Below the pieces are notes generated by a model, which saw only the letters and a program-made list of their open reading frames with translations, made no database searches and was not told where the DNA came from. A program made the position numbers and the translations under genes. This document shows, one piece after another, positions 17,662 to 25,944 of a stretch of DNA of 35,309 nt (position 1 is its first letter; every line of letters begins with the position of its first letter). This DNA is from CAZJHX01 sp964545715. Lineage in GTDB: Bacteria > Myxococcota_A > UBA9042 > GCA-2863065. The stretch is from NCBI GenBank assembly GCA_964545715.1, contig CAZJHX010000109.1:1-35309 (forward strand), read 5' to 3'.

Positions 17662-18881
17662 ACGAGACCCGTGGACCGGTCTACGTTGCCATCGGCATCG
17701 TCTTCATCCTGGCGCTGTCGCTCATCGCTAAGGCGTTTTTTGTTGTGCGCGTCGACCAATACGCGATCAAGACCGAGTTTGGTAAGCCGATCGCAGAGGT
17801 CACGGAGCCCGGCTTGTACTTCCTGATCCCGCTGGTGCAGGAGGTGAAGTACCTGGATCGGCGCATTCGCGGCTGGGACGACAAGCAAGAGGACACGAAG
17901 ACGGCAGACAGTCGCCAGATCGACTACACCGTCTACGCGCGTTGGCAGGTGGCCGACCCGCTGACCTTCTATAAGGCGGTCGGCGATGAAAAGCGTGCCC
18001 ACGCCGCGATGGACTCCATCGTGACAGGCAAGATCCAAACGAAGATCCGCGCCAACAACCTGGCAGGCATCGTGCGGGAGACGGGGCGTAACTTTGAGGC
18101 GCGCGCCGCGGTCGACTCCCGGTCGATCTTTGACGTGTACGAGGAGTGCAACCCCGACGTGAACCCTGAGTTCCGCAAGACGTTGGTGCAGGACCCACCC
18201 AAAAAGACGGTGGCGATCGTGGGTGACCAGAAGGCCATGCGGTCCGTGCTGGTCGAGGAGATTTTGGAGGAGGCCAACGAGCAGTTGGTGCCCAAGTACG
18301 GCATCGTCGTGCGCGACCTGCACTTCAAGTACCTGAACTACTCCGAGCAGGTACACGGCGACATCATCCGGCAGATTCAGGCGGACCGGCTGGACGACAT
18401 CTCGTCGTACCTGGAGATCGGCAAGAAGTGCGTCGGCTTCATCAACCGGATTACGGACGCCGAGCGCGGCGAGATCATCGGCTCCGGTGAGCGACGTGTT
18501 CGCCAGCTGGATGGTGAGTCGATCGCCAAGGCCATCGACATCAAGGCGCGGGCGTTTTCGGCGTCCCCCGAGCTGTACATGTTCTTGAAGAATCTGGAGC
18601 TGCTGGAGAAGTCGATGGACTCGGGCACCAAGCTGGTGTTGTCGACCGACAACGCGCTCTTCAAGCTGATGGACGACAAGAGCGCGCTGGCTGCGATGGC
18701 TCCCGTGCCTGTCGCGCCGCGCCCGCCTGCTCCCGAGCCCGCGCCTGCTCCCGAGCCCGCGCCTGCTCCCGAGCCCGCGCCTGCTCCCGAGCCGGCCAAA
18801 CCTGCACCGGTGCCACCGGTCGTGCCCGAACCGGCCCCGGCGGCGCCGGCTGCACCCGCCCCTGCTGAGGAGGCTCCATGA
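17658..18881 (+). CDS. hflC: HflC, SPFH/band 7 modulator of FtsH, with Pro/Ala-rich tail
   Basis: This 407-residue protein has one transmembrane segment (about 8-28) and an SPFH domain that pairs with HflK. Recognisable elements are VVRVDQYAIKTEFGKPI, PGLYFLIPLVQEVKYLDRR and the ARAFSASPELYMFLKNLELLE helix near 295-318. Typical HflC proteins are about 330 residues. Here the last 60-65 residues form a Pro/Ala/Glu-rich extension built from PEPAPA units, encoded by near-identical 18-bp DNA repeats. In the E. coli topology this tail would be periplasmic. The ribosome site GGAGG lies just upstream within hflK. The stop overlaps the next gene (ATGA). Confidence 0.93.
   Translation: MNETRGPVYVAIGIVFILALSLIAKAFFVVRVDQYAIKTEFGKPIAEVTEPGLYFLIPLVQEVKYLDRRIRGWDDKQEDTKTADSRQIDYTVYARWQVADPLTFYKAVGDEKRAHAAMDSIVTGKIQTKIRANNLAGIVRETGRNFEARAAVDSRSIFDVYEECNPDVNPEFRKTLVQDPPKKTVAIVGDQKAMRSVLVEEILEEANEQLVPKYGIVVRDLHFKYLNYSEQVHGDIIRQIQADRLDDISSYLEIGKKCVGFINRITDAERGEIIGSGERRVRQLDGESIAKAIDIKARAFSASPELYMFLKNLELLEKSMDSGTKLVLSTDNALFKLMDDKSALAAMAPVPVAPRPPAPEPAPAPEPAPAPEPAPAPEPAKPAPVPPVVPEPAPAAPAAPAPAEEAP
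18726..18797 (+). repeat. Four 18-bp tandem repeats encoding PAPEPA units in hflC
   Basis: The unit CCTGCTCCCGAGCCCGCG occurs three times identically at 18726, 18744 and 18762. A fourth copy at 18780 ends in GGCC. The near-perfect identity suggests recent expansion by slippage, so copy number may vary between strains. Confidence 0.9.
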
Positions 18882-19522
18882 GAGCTGTTCTGGTCGTTTT
18901 GTCAGTGATGTTGTGCGGCAGCGCGCTTGCGGATGGTCCGCTCACGACAAAGTCCGTGGTACCGCTGGGGGTCAACCCGACTCACAAGTGGTTTGCCGCG
19001 GTCGATCAGAGTGTGCGGGGCACAGTTACGAAGTTCACGCCGGTCGCCTACGCCTTTCCCAAGTGGAGAAAGGCCCGCATCAGGTTGCGCTCGTTTGTCA
19101 TCGACAACAAAGACGAGGTGACGCAGACGGCCAGCATGGGGCGCGCGGAGAAGAACATCGCGACGGCCAACGAGTCGTTCTCCAGCTATGGGGTGGTCGA
19201 GGCCTCACCTATCAAGGGTGGGTTCACCGGCCGCTACCGCATCCCGGAGATGGGGATGGTCGTTTATGTTGAGAACGATCAAGTCATCGCTCGGACGGGC
19301 GACATCAGCATCATGAAGAAGCTGGTCCTGGTGAAGAGCCTCAACAAGCTGTCGGGCAAGTGCAAAGGCAAGCAGTCCGGCAAGATCCTCCACGTTGTCG
19401 CCAACAAGGACTGGCACGCAGTCGGCGTGTATGTGCAGAGCACGTGCGAGCCTGACTCAGAGACCACCCCCGGTCGCCGCGTCCAGAAGCTGATCGTCAA
19501 AGACGTCGCTAAAATACTTTAA
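18878..19522 (+). CDS. Secreted protein of unknown function coupled to hflKC
   Basis: This 214-residue protein has a clear signal peptide (MRAVLVVLSVMLCGSALA, cleavage near residue 18). The mature part is basic and mostly beta-like, with two cysteines in the C-terminal third (SGKCKGK and QSTCEPD) that could form a disulfide. A central stretch reads GGFTGRYRIPEMGMVVYVENDQV. ATG 18878 overlaps the hflC stop, so it is translated with hflKC and may work with that complex in the periplasm. This is inferred from position only. No family was recognised. Confidence 0.8.
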   Translation: MRAVLVVLSVMLCGSALADGPLTTKSVVPLGVNPTHKWFAAVDQSVRGTVTKFTPVAYAFPKWRKARIRLRSFVIDNKDEVTQTASMGRAEKNIATANESFSSYGVVEASPIKGGFTGRYRIPEMGMVVYVENDQVIARTGDISIMKKLVLVKSLNKLSGKCKGKQSGKILHVVANKDWHAVGVYVQSTCEPDSETTPGRRVQKLIVKDVAKIL

Positions 19523-19549
19523 TACGTACATGAAATGAGCGTCGTTGGT

Positions 19550-19578
19550 TTGACCCGGCGACCACGAGCCGGTATGTT
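19550..19578 (+). promoter_or_regulatory. Sigma70-type promoter giving a leaderless acyl-CoA dehydrogenase mRNA
   Basis: TTGACC (19550-19555), a 17-nt spacer and TATGTT (19573-19578) form a good sigma70-type promoter. The ATG of the dehydrogenase begins at 19585, 6 nt after the -10 box, and no Shine-Dalgarno sequence precedes it. Transcription should therefore start at or beside the A of the ATG. Confidence 0.6.
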
Positions 19579-19584
19579 GACTGA

Positions 19585-21408
19585 ATGAGTGTTCATTCGC
19601 TGGAGGATAGCCAGTTGCCGCAGACTAAAAGTGACGCGACCGCCCCCAAAGGTGGCCAGTTTTTGATCGAGCCCGTAGCGGCTCAGCCTTTCTTCACGCC
19701 CGACGAGTTCACGTCTGACGAGCTGGCCATCGGCCGGACCGTCACCGAGTTCATCGAAAAAGACGTGCTGCCGTACGCCAAGGACATGGAGAAGAAGGAC
19801 TACGATCGGCTGCTCAAAGCCTTCCGCAAAGGCGGTGAGCTCGGCCTGTACATGGCGTCTGTCCCCGAGAAGTGGGGCGGCCTGGGTTTGCCCAAGCGGA
19901 CCGCCGCGCTGATCACCGAGCGCATGGCCAGCTACGGCTCGTTCTCTGTGACCTACGGCGCGCACACCGGCATCGGGACTCTGCCCATCGTCTACTTTGG
20001 CAACGCTGAGCAAAAGGCCAGGTATCTGCCGATGCTGGCGACCGGCGAGTGGATGGGCGCTTATGCGCTCAGCGAGCCCGGCTCCGGCTCCGACGCTCTG
20101 GGCGCGCGGACGACCGCGACCTTGAACGAGGCCGGCACGCACTACGTGGTCAACGGCACCAAGCAGTGGATCACCAACGGCGCCTTTGCGGACGTCTACG
20201 TGGTGTTCTGCCAGATCGTCGATCCAGACGGCTCTACGCACTTCTCCGCGCTGATCGTGGACAAGGACACGCCGGGCTTCAGCGCCGGTCCCGAGGAGCA
20301 CAAGCTGGGCATTCGCGGCTCGTCGACGACGCCGCTGATTTTTGAGGATTCGCTGGTTCCAGCAGGCAACCTGCTGGGCGAGAAGGGCCGTGGCCACGAG
20401 ATCGCCTTCAACATCCTGAACGTGGGGCGGTACACGCTGGCTGTGGGCGTCGCCGGCGGCGCCAAAAAGGCGCTGAAGGGCGCGATTGCGTACGCCAGCG
20501 AGCGCAAGCAGTTCAAGACCCCGGTCATCCAGTTCGGTGCGCTACGCAAGAAGGTGGCCGAGGCCGCCGCGGGCATCTACGCCATGGAGACCCTGAGCTA
20601 TCGCGTGGCCGGCCTGGTCGACCAGCTGACCGACAGCCTGGGCGACGTCAGCGACGAGGCCTCCGGCAAGCAGAAGATGCGCCCGATCGAGGAGTACGCC
20701 ATCGAGGCCAGCGTGGCCAAGGTCTTCTGCTCCGACAAGCTGAACGAGATCTGTGGCGAGTGCCTGCAGATGTACGGCGGCTACGGCTACGTCGAGGACT
20801 ATCCGGCCGAGCTGGCCGTTCGAGACGCGCGCATCAACATGATTTTCGAGGGCACCAACGAGATCAACCGCCTGCTGATCGTGGACATGCTCTTCAAGCG
20901 CGCGATGAAGGGGCGCTTGCCGCTAATGCAGTGGATGTCGTCTCTGACAGCAGGGCCCACGTCTGCGCCCGATGGCCCGCTGAGTGCCGAGATCGACGCG
21001 GTGCAGGGCTTCAAGGCCATCGCCGGGATCCTGCTGCAGACCGCCGGCATGAAGTACATGCAGAGCCTGGGGGAAAAGCAGCAGTTGGTGCTGATGCTCA
21101 GCGACATCGTGACCGAGTGCTGCGTACTCGATAGCGTTGTCGGCCGCAGCGTTCAACGCCACCAGGTCGGGTTGTCCACCCAGGTTACGGACGCGATGGC
21201 GCGCCTGCTCGTCGCTCAGGCGGCGGACCGCGTTAGGTCGCTGGCCGACGCGGTCATCTGCGCGATGGAAGAGGGCGACAAGCGCGAGCAGCTGCGCGCC
21301 CGCGTGGCCGAGTGGACCTGGACGTCGGACAGCAACCGTATCGCGGACAGCGATATCATCGCCGACGCCACGGTCGACGCCGGCGGCTACAACGTCTCCC
21401 CCACCTGA
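19585..21408 (+). CDS. Acyl-CoA dehydrogenase, VLCAD/ACAD9-like
   Basis: This 607-residue FAD enzyme introduces the first double bond into acyl-CoA in beta-oxidation. Conserved elements include the FAD/substrate segment YALSEPGSGSDA, KQWITNGAFAD, RGSSTTPLIFEDS, ASERKQFKTPV, QMYGGYGY and the catalytic-base segment IFEGTNEINR (Glu422). The length and the extra C-terminal helical domain (about 440-600) match very-long-chain dehydrogenases rather than the 380-residue short-chain types. ATG 19585 is the only good start and has no ribosome site, in keeping with a leaderless message. The stop directly abuts the convergent glycosyltransferase stop at 21409. No electron-transfer flavoprotein gene is present here. 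Confidence 0.94.
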   Translation: MSVHSLEDSQLPQTKSDATAPKGGQFLIEPVAAQPFFTPDEFTSDELAIGRTVTEFIEKDVLPYAKDMEKKDYDRLLKAFRKGGELGLYMASVPEKWGGLGLPKRTAALITERMASYGSFSVTYGAHTGIGTLPIVYFGNAEQKARYLPMLATGEWMGAYALSEPGSGSDALGARTTATLNEAGTHYVVNGTKQWITNGAFADVYVVFCQIVDPDGSTHFSALIVDKDTPGFSAGPEEHKLGIRGSSTTPLIFEDSLVPAGNLLGEKGRGHEIAFNILNVGRYTLAVGVAGGAKKALKGAIAYASERKQFKTPVIQFGALRKKVAEAAAGIYAMETLSYRVAGLVDQLTDSLGDVSDEASGKQKMRPIEEYAIEASVAKVFCSDKLNEICGECLQMYGGYGYVEDYPAELAVRDARINMIFEGTNEINRLLIVDMLFKRAMKGRLPLMQWMSSLTAGPTSAPDGPLSAEIDAVQGFKAIAGILLQTAGMKYMQSLGEKQQLVLMLSDIVTECCVLDSVVGRSVQRHQVGLSTQVTDAMARLLVAQAADRVRSLADAVICAMEEGDKREQLRARVAEWTWTSDSNRIADSDIIADATVDAGGYNVSPT

Positions 21409-22257
21409 TCAGGAGAAGACTGTCGCGAGCGCCCGCGGGCCCGTCTGGGGACGGCGCAGCGCTCGCACCCGCATCCCCTGACGCACGGTCTGCCACGCCA
21501 GGCGGGCGATGTCCGACACGCCGATATGAGACTGCTCGTCGCCGTAGGCGCACGCGATCGGCGCCGCTGCGACGTCGATCCGGGAGCCGCTGTCCCGACT
21601 CAGCTGAGCCAGCAGCGCCAGCGACTCGTGCTCCAAGCCAAAGCGCCCCTTCGCGGGCAGCCAGGTGGCCAGCGCATCGGCGATCGGCTTGGCGTACAGC
21701 CGCAGCCCGGACTGGATGTCGACAAAGTCCACGCCGCTCAGCGCGCTGAAGCCGCGGTTGACGACCCAGTTTGAGAAGCGTCGCAGTCGCGGCATCTCGT
21801 CGTGGGAGCGCGCGCCGATCACGACGTCAAACAGCTTGAGCAGCTCGGCAAGCTGGGGCAGCTCGGCCGGGTTGTGCTGGAGATCGCCGTCGATCACGGC
21901 GATACCGTCCAGGTCCTCCGCCGCGAGATACCGCAGACCGCGCCGCACAGACCCCTGCTTGCCCAGGTTGTAGTCATTTCGCAGAACGACTAGACGGACA
22001 GCACCCGGGGCCCCATCCGGGGCGTGCTGAACTCTGCTCTCGTTGCGCAGAACCTCGTCGGTGCTGTCCGTCGAACAGTCGTCTACGATCAGGATGATCT
22101 CCGGGCGCGCCTGCCGGCAGCGCTCGAGCAGCTCCGCCAGGTGGCGGCCCTCGTTATACGCGGGGATCAGAATGGCCATGCGGCTGTCGAATGTGTTCTT
22201 GGCGTTGTCGGTTGCCGGGATCGGCTGGCAGGTAATGCTGCTGATGATGTCGGTCAT
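21409..22257 (-). CDS. Family 2 glycosyltransferase, polyprenyl-phosphate mannosyltransferase-like
   Basis: This 282-residue GT-A fold enzyme resembles DPM1-type transferases that load a sugar from a nucleotide donor onto polyprenyl phosphate or a lipid. Key motifs are ILIPAYNEG (29-37), IVDDCSTDSTDEVL (57-70), NYNLGK-like NDYNLGK near 94-100 and the metal-binding DGDLQHNP (123-130). The QSGLRLYAK stretch is also typical. No C-terminal membrane segment is seen. ATG 22255-22257 follows AAGAGGTGC, a fair ribosome site, and adds 26 residues before the fold begins; ATG 22179 is an alternative without a ribosome site. It is divergent from the NAD-kinase-like gene. Donor and acceptor are unknown. 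Confidence 0.88.
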   Translation of the reverse strand: MTDIISSITCQPIPATDNAKNTFDSRMAILIPAYNEGRHLAELLERCRQARPEIILIVDDCSTDSTDEVLRNESRVQHAPDGAPGAVRLVVLRNDYNLGKQGSVRRGLRYLAAEDLDGIAVIDGDLQHNPAELPQLAELLKLFDVVIGARSHDEMPRLRRFSNWVVNRGFSALSGVDFVDIQSGLRLYAKPIADALATWLPAKGRFGLEHESLALLAQLSRDSGSRIDVAAAPIACAYGDEQSHIGVSDIARLAWQTVRQGMRVRALRRPQTGPRALATVFS

Positions 22258-22376
22258 GACGCACCTCTTCGTGTTTGCTGCGTACGACCGCCCTTGATAA
22301 CAAGTGTCGTGCCAACGGGCCTCTTTGTTCGGTTTTTCTAGTGGTATCAGTGGGTTGGTGGCCATGCGCTGCATCG

Positions 22377-22431
22377 ATGTGCGCATCCCGGTGCGCACAT
22401 TAGGTGTCCGTTTCGCCTTGTGGTGCGAAAC
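22377..22431 (+). promoter_or_regulatory. Two adjacent perfect inverted repeats upstream of the NAD-kinase-like gene
   Basis: The first inverted repeat is ATGTGCGCA, a 6-base loop (TCCCGG) and TGCGCACAT (22377-22400). The second is GTTTCGC, an 8-base loop and GCGAAAC (22410-22431). Both have perfect arms and lie 20-75 nt before ATG 22453. TTGTGG (22418-22423), 17 nt, TATCAC (22441-22446) could be a weak promoter whose -35 lies in the second repeat. They could be operator sites or RNA hairpins. Confidence 0.5.
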
Positions 22432-22452
22432 GAAATCCCCTATCACCGTCGG

Positions 22453-23337
22453 ATGCCACGCAGTCCGCGTTTGCTCGTCGTGTACAAGAAGAGTCAGTTG
22501 GAGCTGTACCAGCAGCACGACCCGGCTGCCGGCGAGCATCTGCGCGACAAGGAGCCTGAGATCTGGGCGCGCTTTCAGAGTGCCCACTCGGAGAACGCGC
22601 GTGCGATCGAGAAGGTCCGCGCGGCCACCGCCAAACAGCGTATCGAGGCCGACTTCGTCTGGCGCGCCGATCACAACACGGCGGACGGCTACGACCTGGT
22701 CGTCTCCGTGGGCGGCGACGGCACGCTGCTGGACGTGAGCCACTGCGTCTTCCGCCGCCCGCTGCTGGGCGTGTCGTCGTCAGTTCTGTCGGTGGGGCAT
22801 TTCTGTGCGACCGACGCGGCGGGATTTGGCGACGCCCTGGCGCGCTGGCAGAGCGGCGAGCTGACCGCGGTCCAGCTCAACCGGCTGCAGATCACCGTCA
22901 ACGGCGAGGCCTTCGGCATCCCGGTGCTCAACGAGATCCTGTACACGGCGCCCGTGCCGGCCGCGGTCTCACGCTACGTGTTGACGGTCGACGGCCGCCA
23001 GGAGGAGCACAAGTCGTCCGGCATCTGGATCGCCACCGCGGCCGGGTCGACCGCCGCCATCCAGTCGGCGGGTGGCGTGGTGATGGAGACGTCGGACGAT
23101 CGCATCCAGTACATCGTTCGCGAGCCCTACCGCGGCGGTGGCGACGAGTACGAGCTGGTCGGCGGGTTTTTGGATGGCTCCATGGAGCTGTTGGCCAAGA
23201 TGCGCACCGCCGCGCTGTACGTGGACGGACATCGCGAGCAGATCTGGCTCAGCCTGGGGGATCGCGTCGTGATCGACCGCCACCCGCATCCCTTGAACCT
23301 GTTGGGCTACGGCGCCACCCATGCTCAGACGGCCTGA
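22453..23337 (+). CDS. NAD kinase-like protein (NADK2-type)
   Basis: This 294-residue protein has the diagnostic GGDGT motif of the NAD kinase/diacylglycerol kinase superfamily (87-91, in VVSVGGDGTLLDVSH). It also has the NE motif (VLNEIL) and a glycine-serine-threonine loop (AAGSTAA) later on. The N terminus, LLVVYKKSQLELY, resembles the NADK2-like branch more than the canonical bacterial enzyme. The likely reaction is phosphorylation of NAD to NADP in the cytoplasm. GTG codons at 22420 and 22423 would extend the N terminus, but they lie inside an inverted repeat, so ATG 22453 is preferred; it lacks a ribosome site. The stop overlaps the first FadL-like gene by 17 bp. This may be a second NAD kinase; whether a canonical one exists cannot be seen here. 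Confidence 0.82.
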   Translation: MPRSPRLLVVYKKSQLELYQQHDPAAGEHLRDKEPEIWARFQSAHSENARAIEKVRAATAKQRIEADFVWRADHNTADGYDLVVSVGGDGTLLDVSHCVFRRPLLGVSSSVLSVGHFCATDAAGFGDALARWQSGELTAVQLNRLQITVNGEAFGIPVLNEILYTAPVPAAVSRYVLTVDGRQEEHKSSGIWIATAAGSTAAIQSAGGVVMETSDDRIQYIVREPYRGGGDEYELVGGFLDGSMELLAKMRTAALYVDGHREQIWLSLGDRVVIDRHPHPLNLLGYGATHAQTA

Positions 23338-24631
23338 GCCCCTCCTGGTCGCCGTCCTTCTGTTGAGCACGCCGGCGCTGGCGGGCAATCAGGACCTGTA
23401 CGGCTTCGGTGTCCGCGGCCCCGGCATGAGCGGCGCGTCGGTGGCCTTTCCGCGCGGCTTTGAGTCGGTCTGGTACAACCCGGCCGGGCTCGTGATCGGG
23501 GGTGGGCGGTCCTTCGCGTTCGGCATTCAGACCACCAGCTTCAACCTGGAGATCGACACCCCGCGCCCCGAGGACGTGGCCGGCATCGAGGACGAGCGCC
23601 ACATCAGCGGCGTCACCTTCGGCGTCAACGTGCGCCTGCCCCTGCTCGGCGCGCTGAAAGACCGCATCGCCATCGGCCTGGGGCTGTACATCCCGACCAG
23701 CACGCTGCTCAGCGCACGCATCCCGCAGCCGTACACGCCGCAGTTCTCCATGGTGGCCGATCGGGCGCGTACGGTGTCGATTCAGGTCGCGCTCGGGGTC
23801 AAGATCGCCGAGTGGTTGCAGGTCGGGGCGGGCGTGCGCGCGTTGGCCGCCCTCACCGGACGCATTCAGGTGCAGCCCAACGAGCTGGGACGCCTGGGCG
23901 GTAACGTGGAGGACGAGTTGGTGGCCCGCTATGCCCCCGCCGTCGGGGCTGTTGGTCGCCCGCACCCGGACTGGGCGATCGGTCTGGTCTGGCGCGGCGC
24001 GATCGGCGGTGTGTTCGACCTGCCGGTGGAGGCCGATCTGGGCGACGATCTGCCGCTGGACATTCCCGCGCTGCGCATCGCCGGCACCGCGGTCTACGAC
24101 CCCGCTCAATTGGCCCTGCATTTGGGCTGGCAGCCGATGGAGAAGCTCTCGATCGAGGCCGGCGTGACCTGGCGCCGCTGGTCGAATGCGCCGGTGCCCA
24201 TCGAAAACACGACGGAGGCGCTGCCGGCGCAGGAGCCGCTGAACTACTCGGACACATTTGCCCCGCGCATCGGTGCGGAGGGGCACTTCGACTTCGGCGC
24301 CTGGCGCCTGGCGACGCGTGGCGGCTACGCGTTTGAGCCGACGCCGGTGCCCGACCAGACCGGCCGCCACAACTTCCTGGACACCGACCGCCACGTCATC
24401 AGCCTGGGACTCGGCGTGGGCTACGGCGCCGGCGATCCGGAGGACGACAGCGCGTTTCGCATCGACCTGGACCTGTACGGCCAGGTGCACATCATGGCTC
24501 CGCGCCACTTCACCAAGACGTTTCTCGAGGGAGACGCCGGCGTGTCGATCACCGATAACGCAGGCTATCCATGGATCGGCGCCGACGGCACGATCTTGAG
24601 TGCCGGCGCCTCATTGGCGGTGCACCTGTGA
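23321..24631 (+). CDS. OMPP1/FadL-type outer-membrane protein, copy 1
   Basis: This 436-residue protein has a signal peptide (cleavage near residue 21, TPALA/GN) and alternating beta segments of an outer-membrane barrel. The N-terminal part resembles the OMPP1/FadL/TodX family, which moves hydrophobic molecules such as fatty acids: DLYGFGVRGPGMSGAS, then the family hallmark WYNPAGL. The C-terminal GYAFEPTPVPDQTG segment is shared with the next gene. The last residue is a Leu after a hydrophobic beta strand rather than the usual Phe. It starts inside the NAD-kinase-like gene and its stop overlaps the following start (GTGA). The cargo is unknown. Confidence 0.87.
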   Translation: MLRRPEPLLVAVLLLSTPALAGNQDLYGFGVRGPGMSGASVAFPRGFESVWYNPAGLVIGGGRSFAFGIQTTSFNLEIDTPRPEDVAGIEDERHISGVTFGVNVRLPLLGALKDRIAIGLGLYIPTSTLLSARIPQPYTPQFSMVADRARTVSIQVALGVKIAEWLQVGAGVRALAALTGRIQVQPNELGRLGGNVEDELVARYAPAVGAVGRPHPDWAIGLVWRGAIGGVFDLPVEADLGDDLPLDIPALRIAGTAVYDPAQLALHLGWQPMEKLSIEAGVTWRRWSNAPVPIENTTEALPAQEPLNYSDTFAPRIGAEGHFDFGAWRLATRGGYAFEPTPVPDQTGRHNFLDTDRHVISLGLGVGYGAGDPEDDSAFRIDLDLYGQVHIMAPRHFTKTFLEGDAGVSITDNAGYPWIGADGTILSAGASLAVHL

Positions 24632-25944
24632 GATACCCCTGTCTCGCCGTCCTCCTGCTGTGCGTCACGCCCGCCGCCGCCAACACGCCCGACATCTACG
24701 GCATGGGCGCGCGCGCAACCGCCCTGGCCGGCGCGATGACCGCCGCGGTCGACGACACTACCGCCAACTTCTACAACCCGGCGGCGCTGGTGCTCAGCCC
24801 GCTGCTGCAGATCGACACCGGCTATCTGCTGACGTCAGCAAATCTGCGCCTGGACGGCCAGGATCTGGGCGTCGACAACGGCAACGGTGCGCAGCTGGGC
24901 GTCATCGTGCCGGGCGAGGTCGGCCCCGTCCGCCTGGCGTTTGGCCTCGGCCTCTTCCTGCCCGAGAAGCGTCTGTCTCGCGTACGTGCGCTGCCTCAGC
25001 ACCAGCCGCGGTTCGTCTTCTATGACAACCGGCCGCAGCGGGTCTTCATCAACACAAACTTCGCGATCCGGCCGCTTCCATGGCTGCACATCGGCGGCGG
25101 CATCGCCTTTATGACGGAGACGCGCGGCACGCTGACGCTGGACGGTCAGCTCTTCGGCCCACCAAACGTGGACCTGTCGGCCATGAGCACCACGTTGGAC
25201 GTGGACTTCGAGACCATCCGCTACCCCAGCTTCGGCCTGTTGATCGCGCCGCCAGAGTCCCGGTGGTCGGTCGGCGTCACGTATCGCGAGGAGGTCAAGG
25301 TGGAGCTGGACCTGACCGCCCGCGTGCAGGGCTCGGTCGTGCTCTTCCCCAGCCAGCTGCCCGGCGAGTTTGAGCTGAACAGCTTTACTACGAACCTGTT
25401 CACGCCGCGTCAGCTGTGGATGGGCGCTACCGCCACCCCGATCGACCAGCTGATGCTCACCGCCGACGTGGGCTGGCTGAACTGGGCCTCGTTCCCGGCG
25501 CCGACCGCGGCCGTCACCACCGGGCTGGACATCGAGGGCCTGCCGACCGACGGCCTGATCCCGCCGACCACCGACGTGCTCACCCCCGACTTTGAGGACA
25601 TCTTCAGCGTGCGCACGGGTGTTGAGGGCCGCTTCAACCTGAGCGACAGCGTCCGCTTGGACGTGCGCGCCGGCTACGCCTTTGAGCCGACGCCGGCGCC
25701 CGACCAGCCCGGCGAGACCAACTACGTGGACGCCGACAAGCACACGGTCAGCTACGGGCTGGGCTTGACCATCGCGGGCTGGAATCCGTGGGTCGCGGCG
25801 CCTGTGTCCATCGATTTGGGCGGCCAGACGATCATCCTGGCCGAGCGCGAGTACACCAAGACGAGCCCGACGGACATCATCGGCGACTACCAGGCAGACG
25901 GAGAGCTGTTCACCTTCAGCGGCACGGTCCGGTGGCGATTCTAA
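24628..25944 (+). CDS. OMPP1/FadL-type outer-membrane protein, copy 2
   Basis: This 438-residue paralogue of the preceding protein has a signal peptide ending near residue 18 (TPAAA/NT). The N terminus has DIYGMGARATALAGAM and the FYNPAAL hallmark, and the protein ends in a beta strand with terminal Phe (VRWRF), the outer-membrane barrel signature. GYAFEPTPAPDQPG near the C terminus matches copy 1. The GTG start at 24628 overlaps the previous stop; an ATG at 24571 lies inside copy 1 and would bury the signal peptide. Side-by-side copies suggest an old tandem duplication, perhaps with divergent cargo or a paired function. Confidence 0.88.
   Translation: MRYPCLAVLLLCVTPAAANTPDIYGMGARATALAGAMTAAVDDTTANFYNPAALVLSPLLQIDTGYLLTSANLRLDGQDLGVDNGNGAQLGVIVPGEVGPVRLAFGLGLFLPEKRLSRVRALPQHQPRFVFYDNRPQRVFINTNFAIRPLPWLHIGGGIAFMTETRGTLTLDGQLFGPPNVDLSAMSTTLDVDFETIRYPSFGLLIAPPESRWSVGVTYREEVKVELDLTARVQGSVVLFPSQLPGEFELNSFTTNLFTPRQLWMGATATPIDQLMLTADVGWLNWASFPAPTAAVTTGLDIEGLPTDGLIPPTTDVLTPDFEDIFSVRTGVEGRFNLSDSVRLDVRAGYAFEPTPAPDQPGETNYVDADKHTVSYGLGLTIAGWNPWVAAPVSIDLGGQTIILAEREYTKTSPTDIIGDYQADGELFTFSGTVRWRF

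Noticed and set aside
23249..25743. Long minus-strand open frames opposite both FadL-like genes
   Set aside because: No motifs are present and the plus-strand proteins have signal peptides and barrel signatures.
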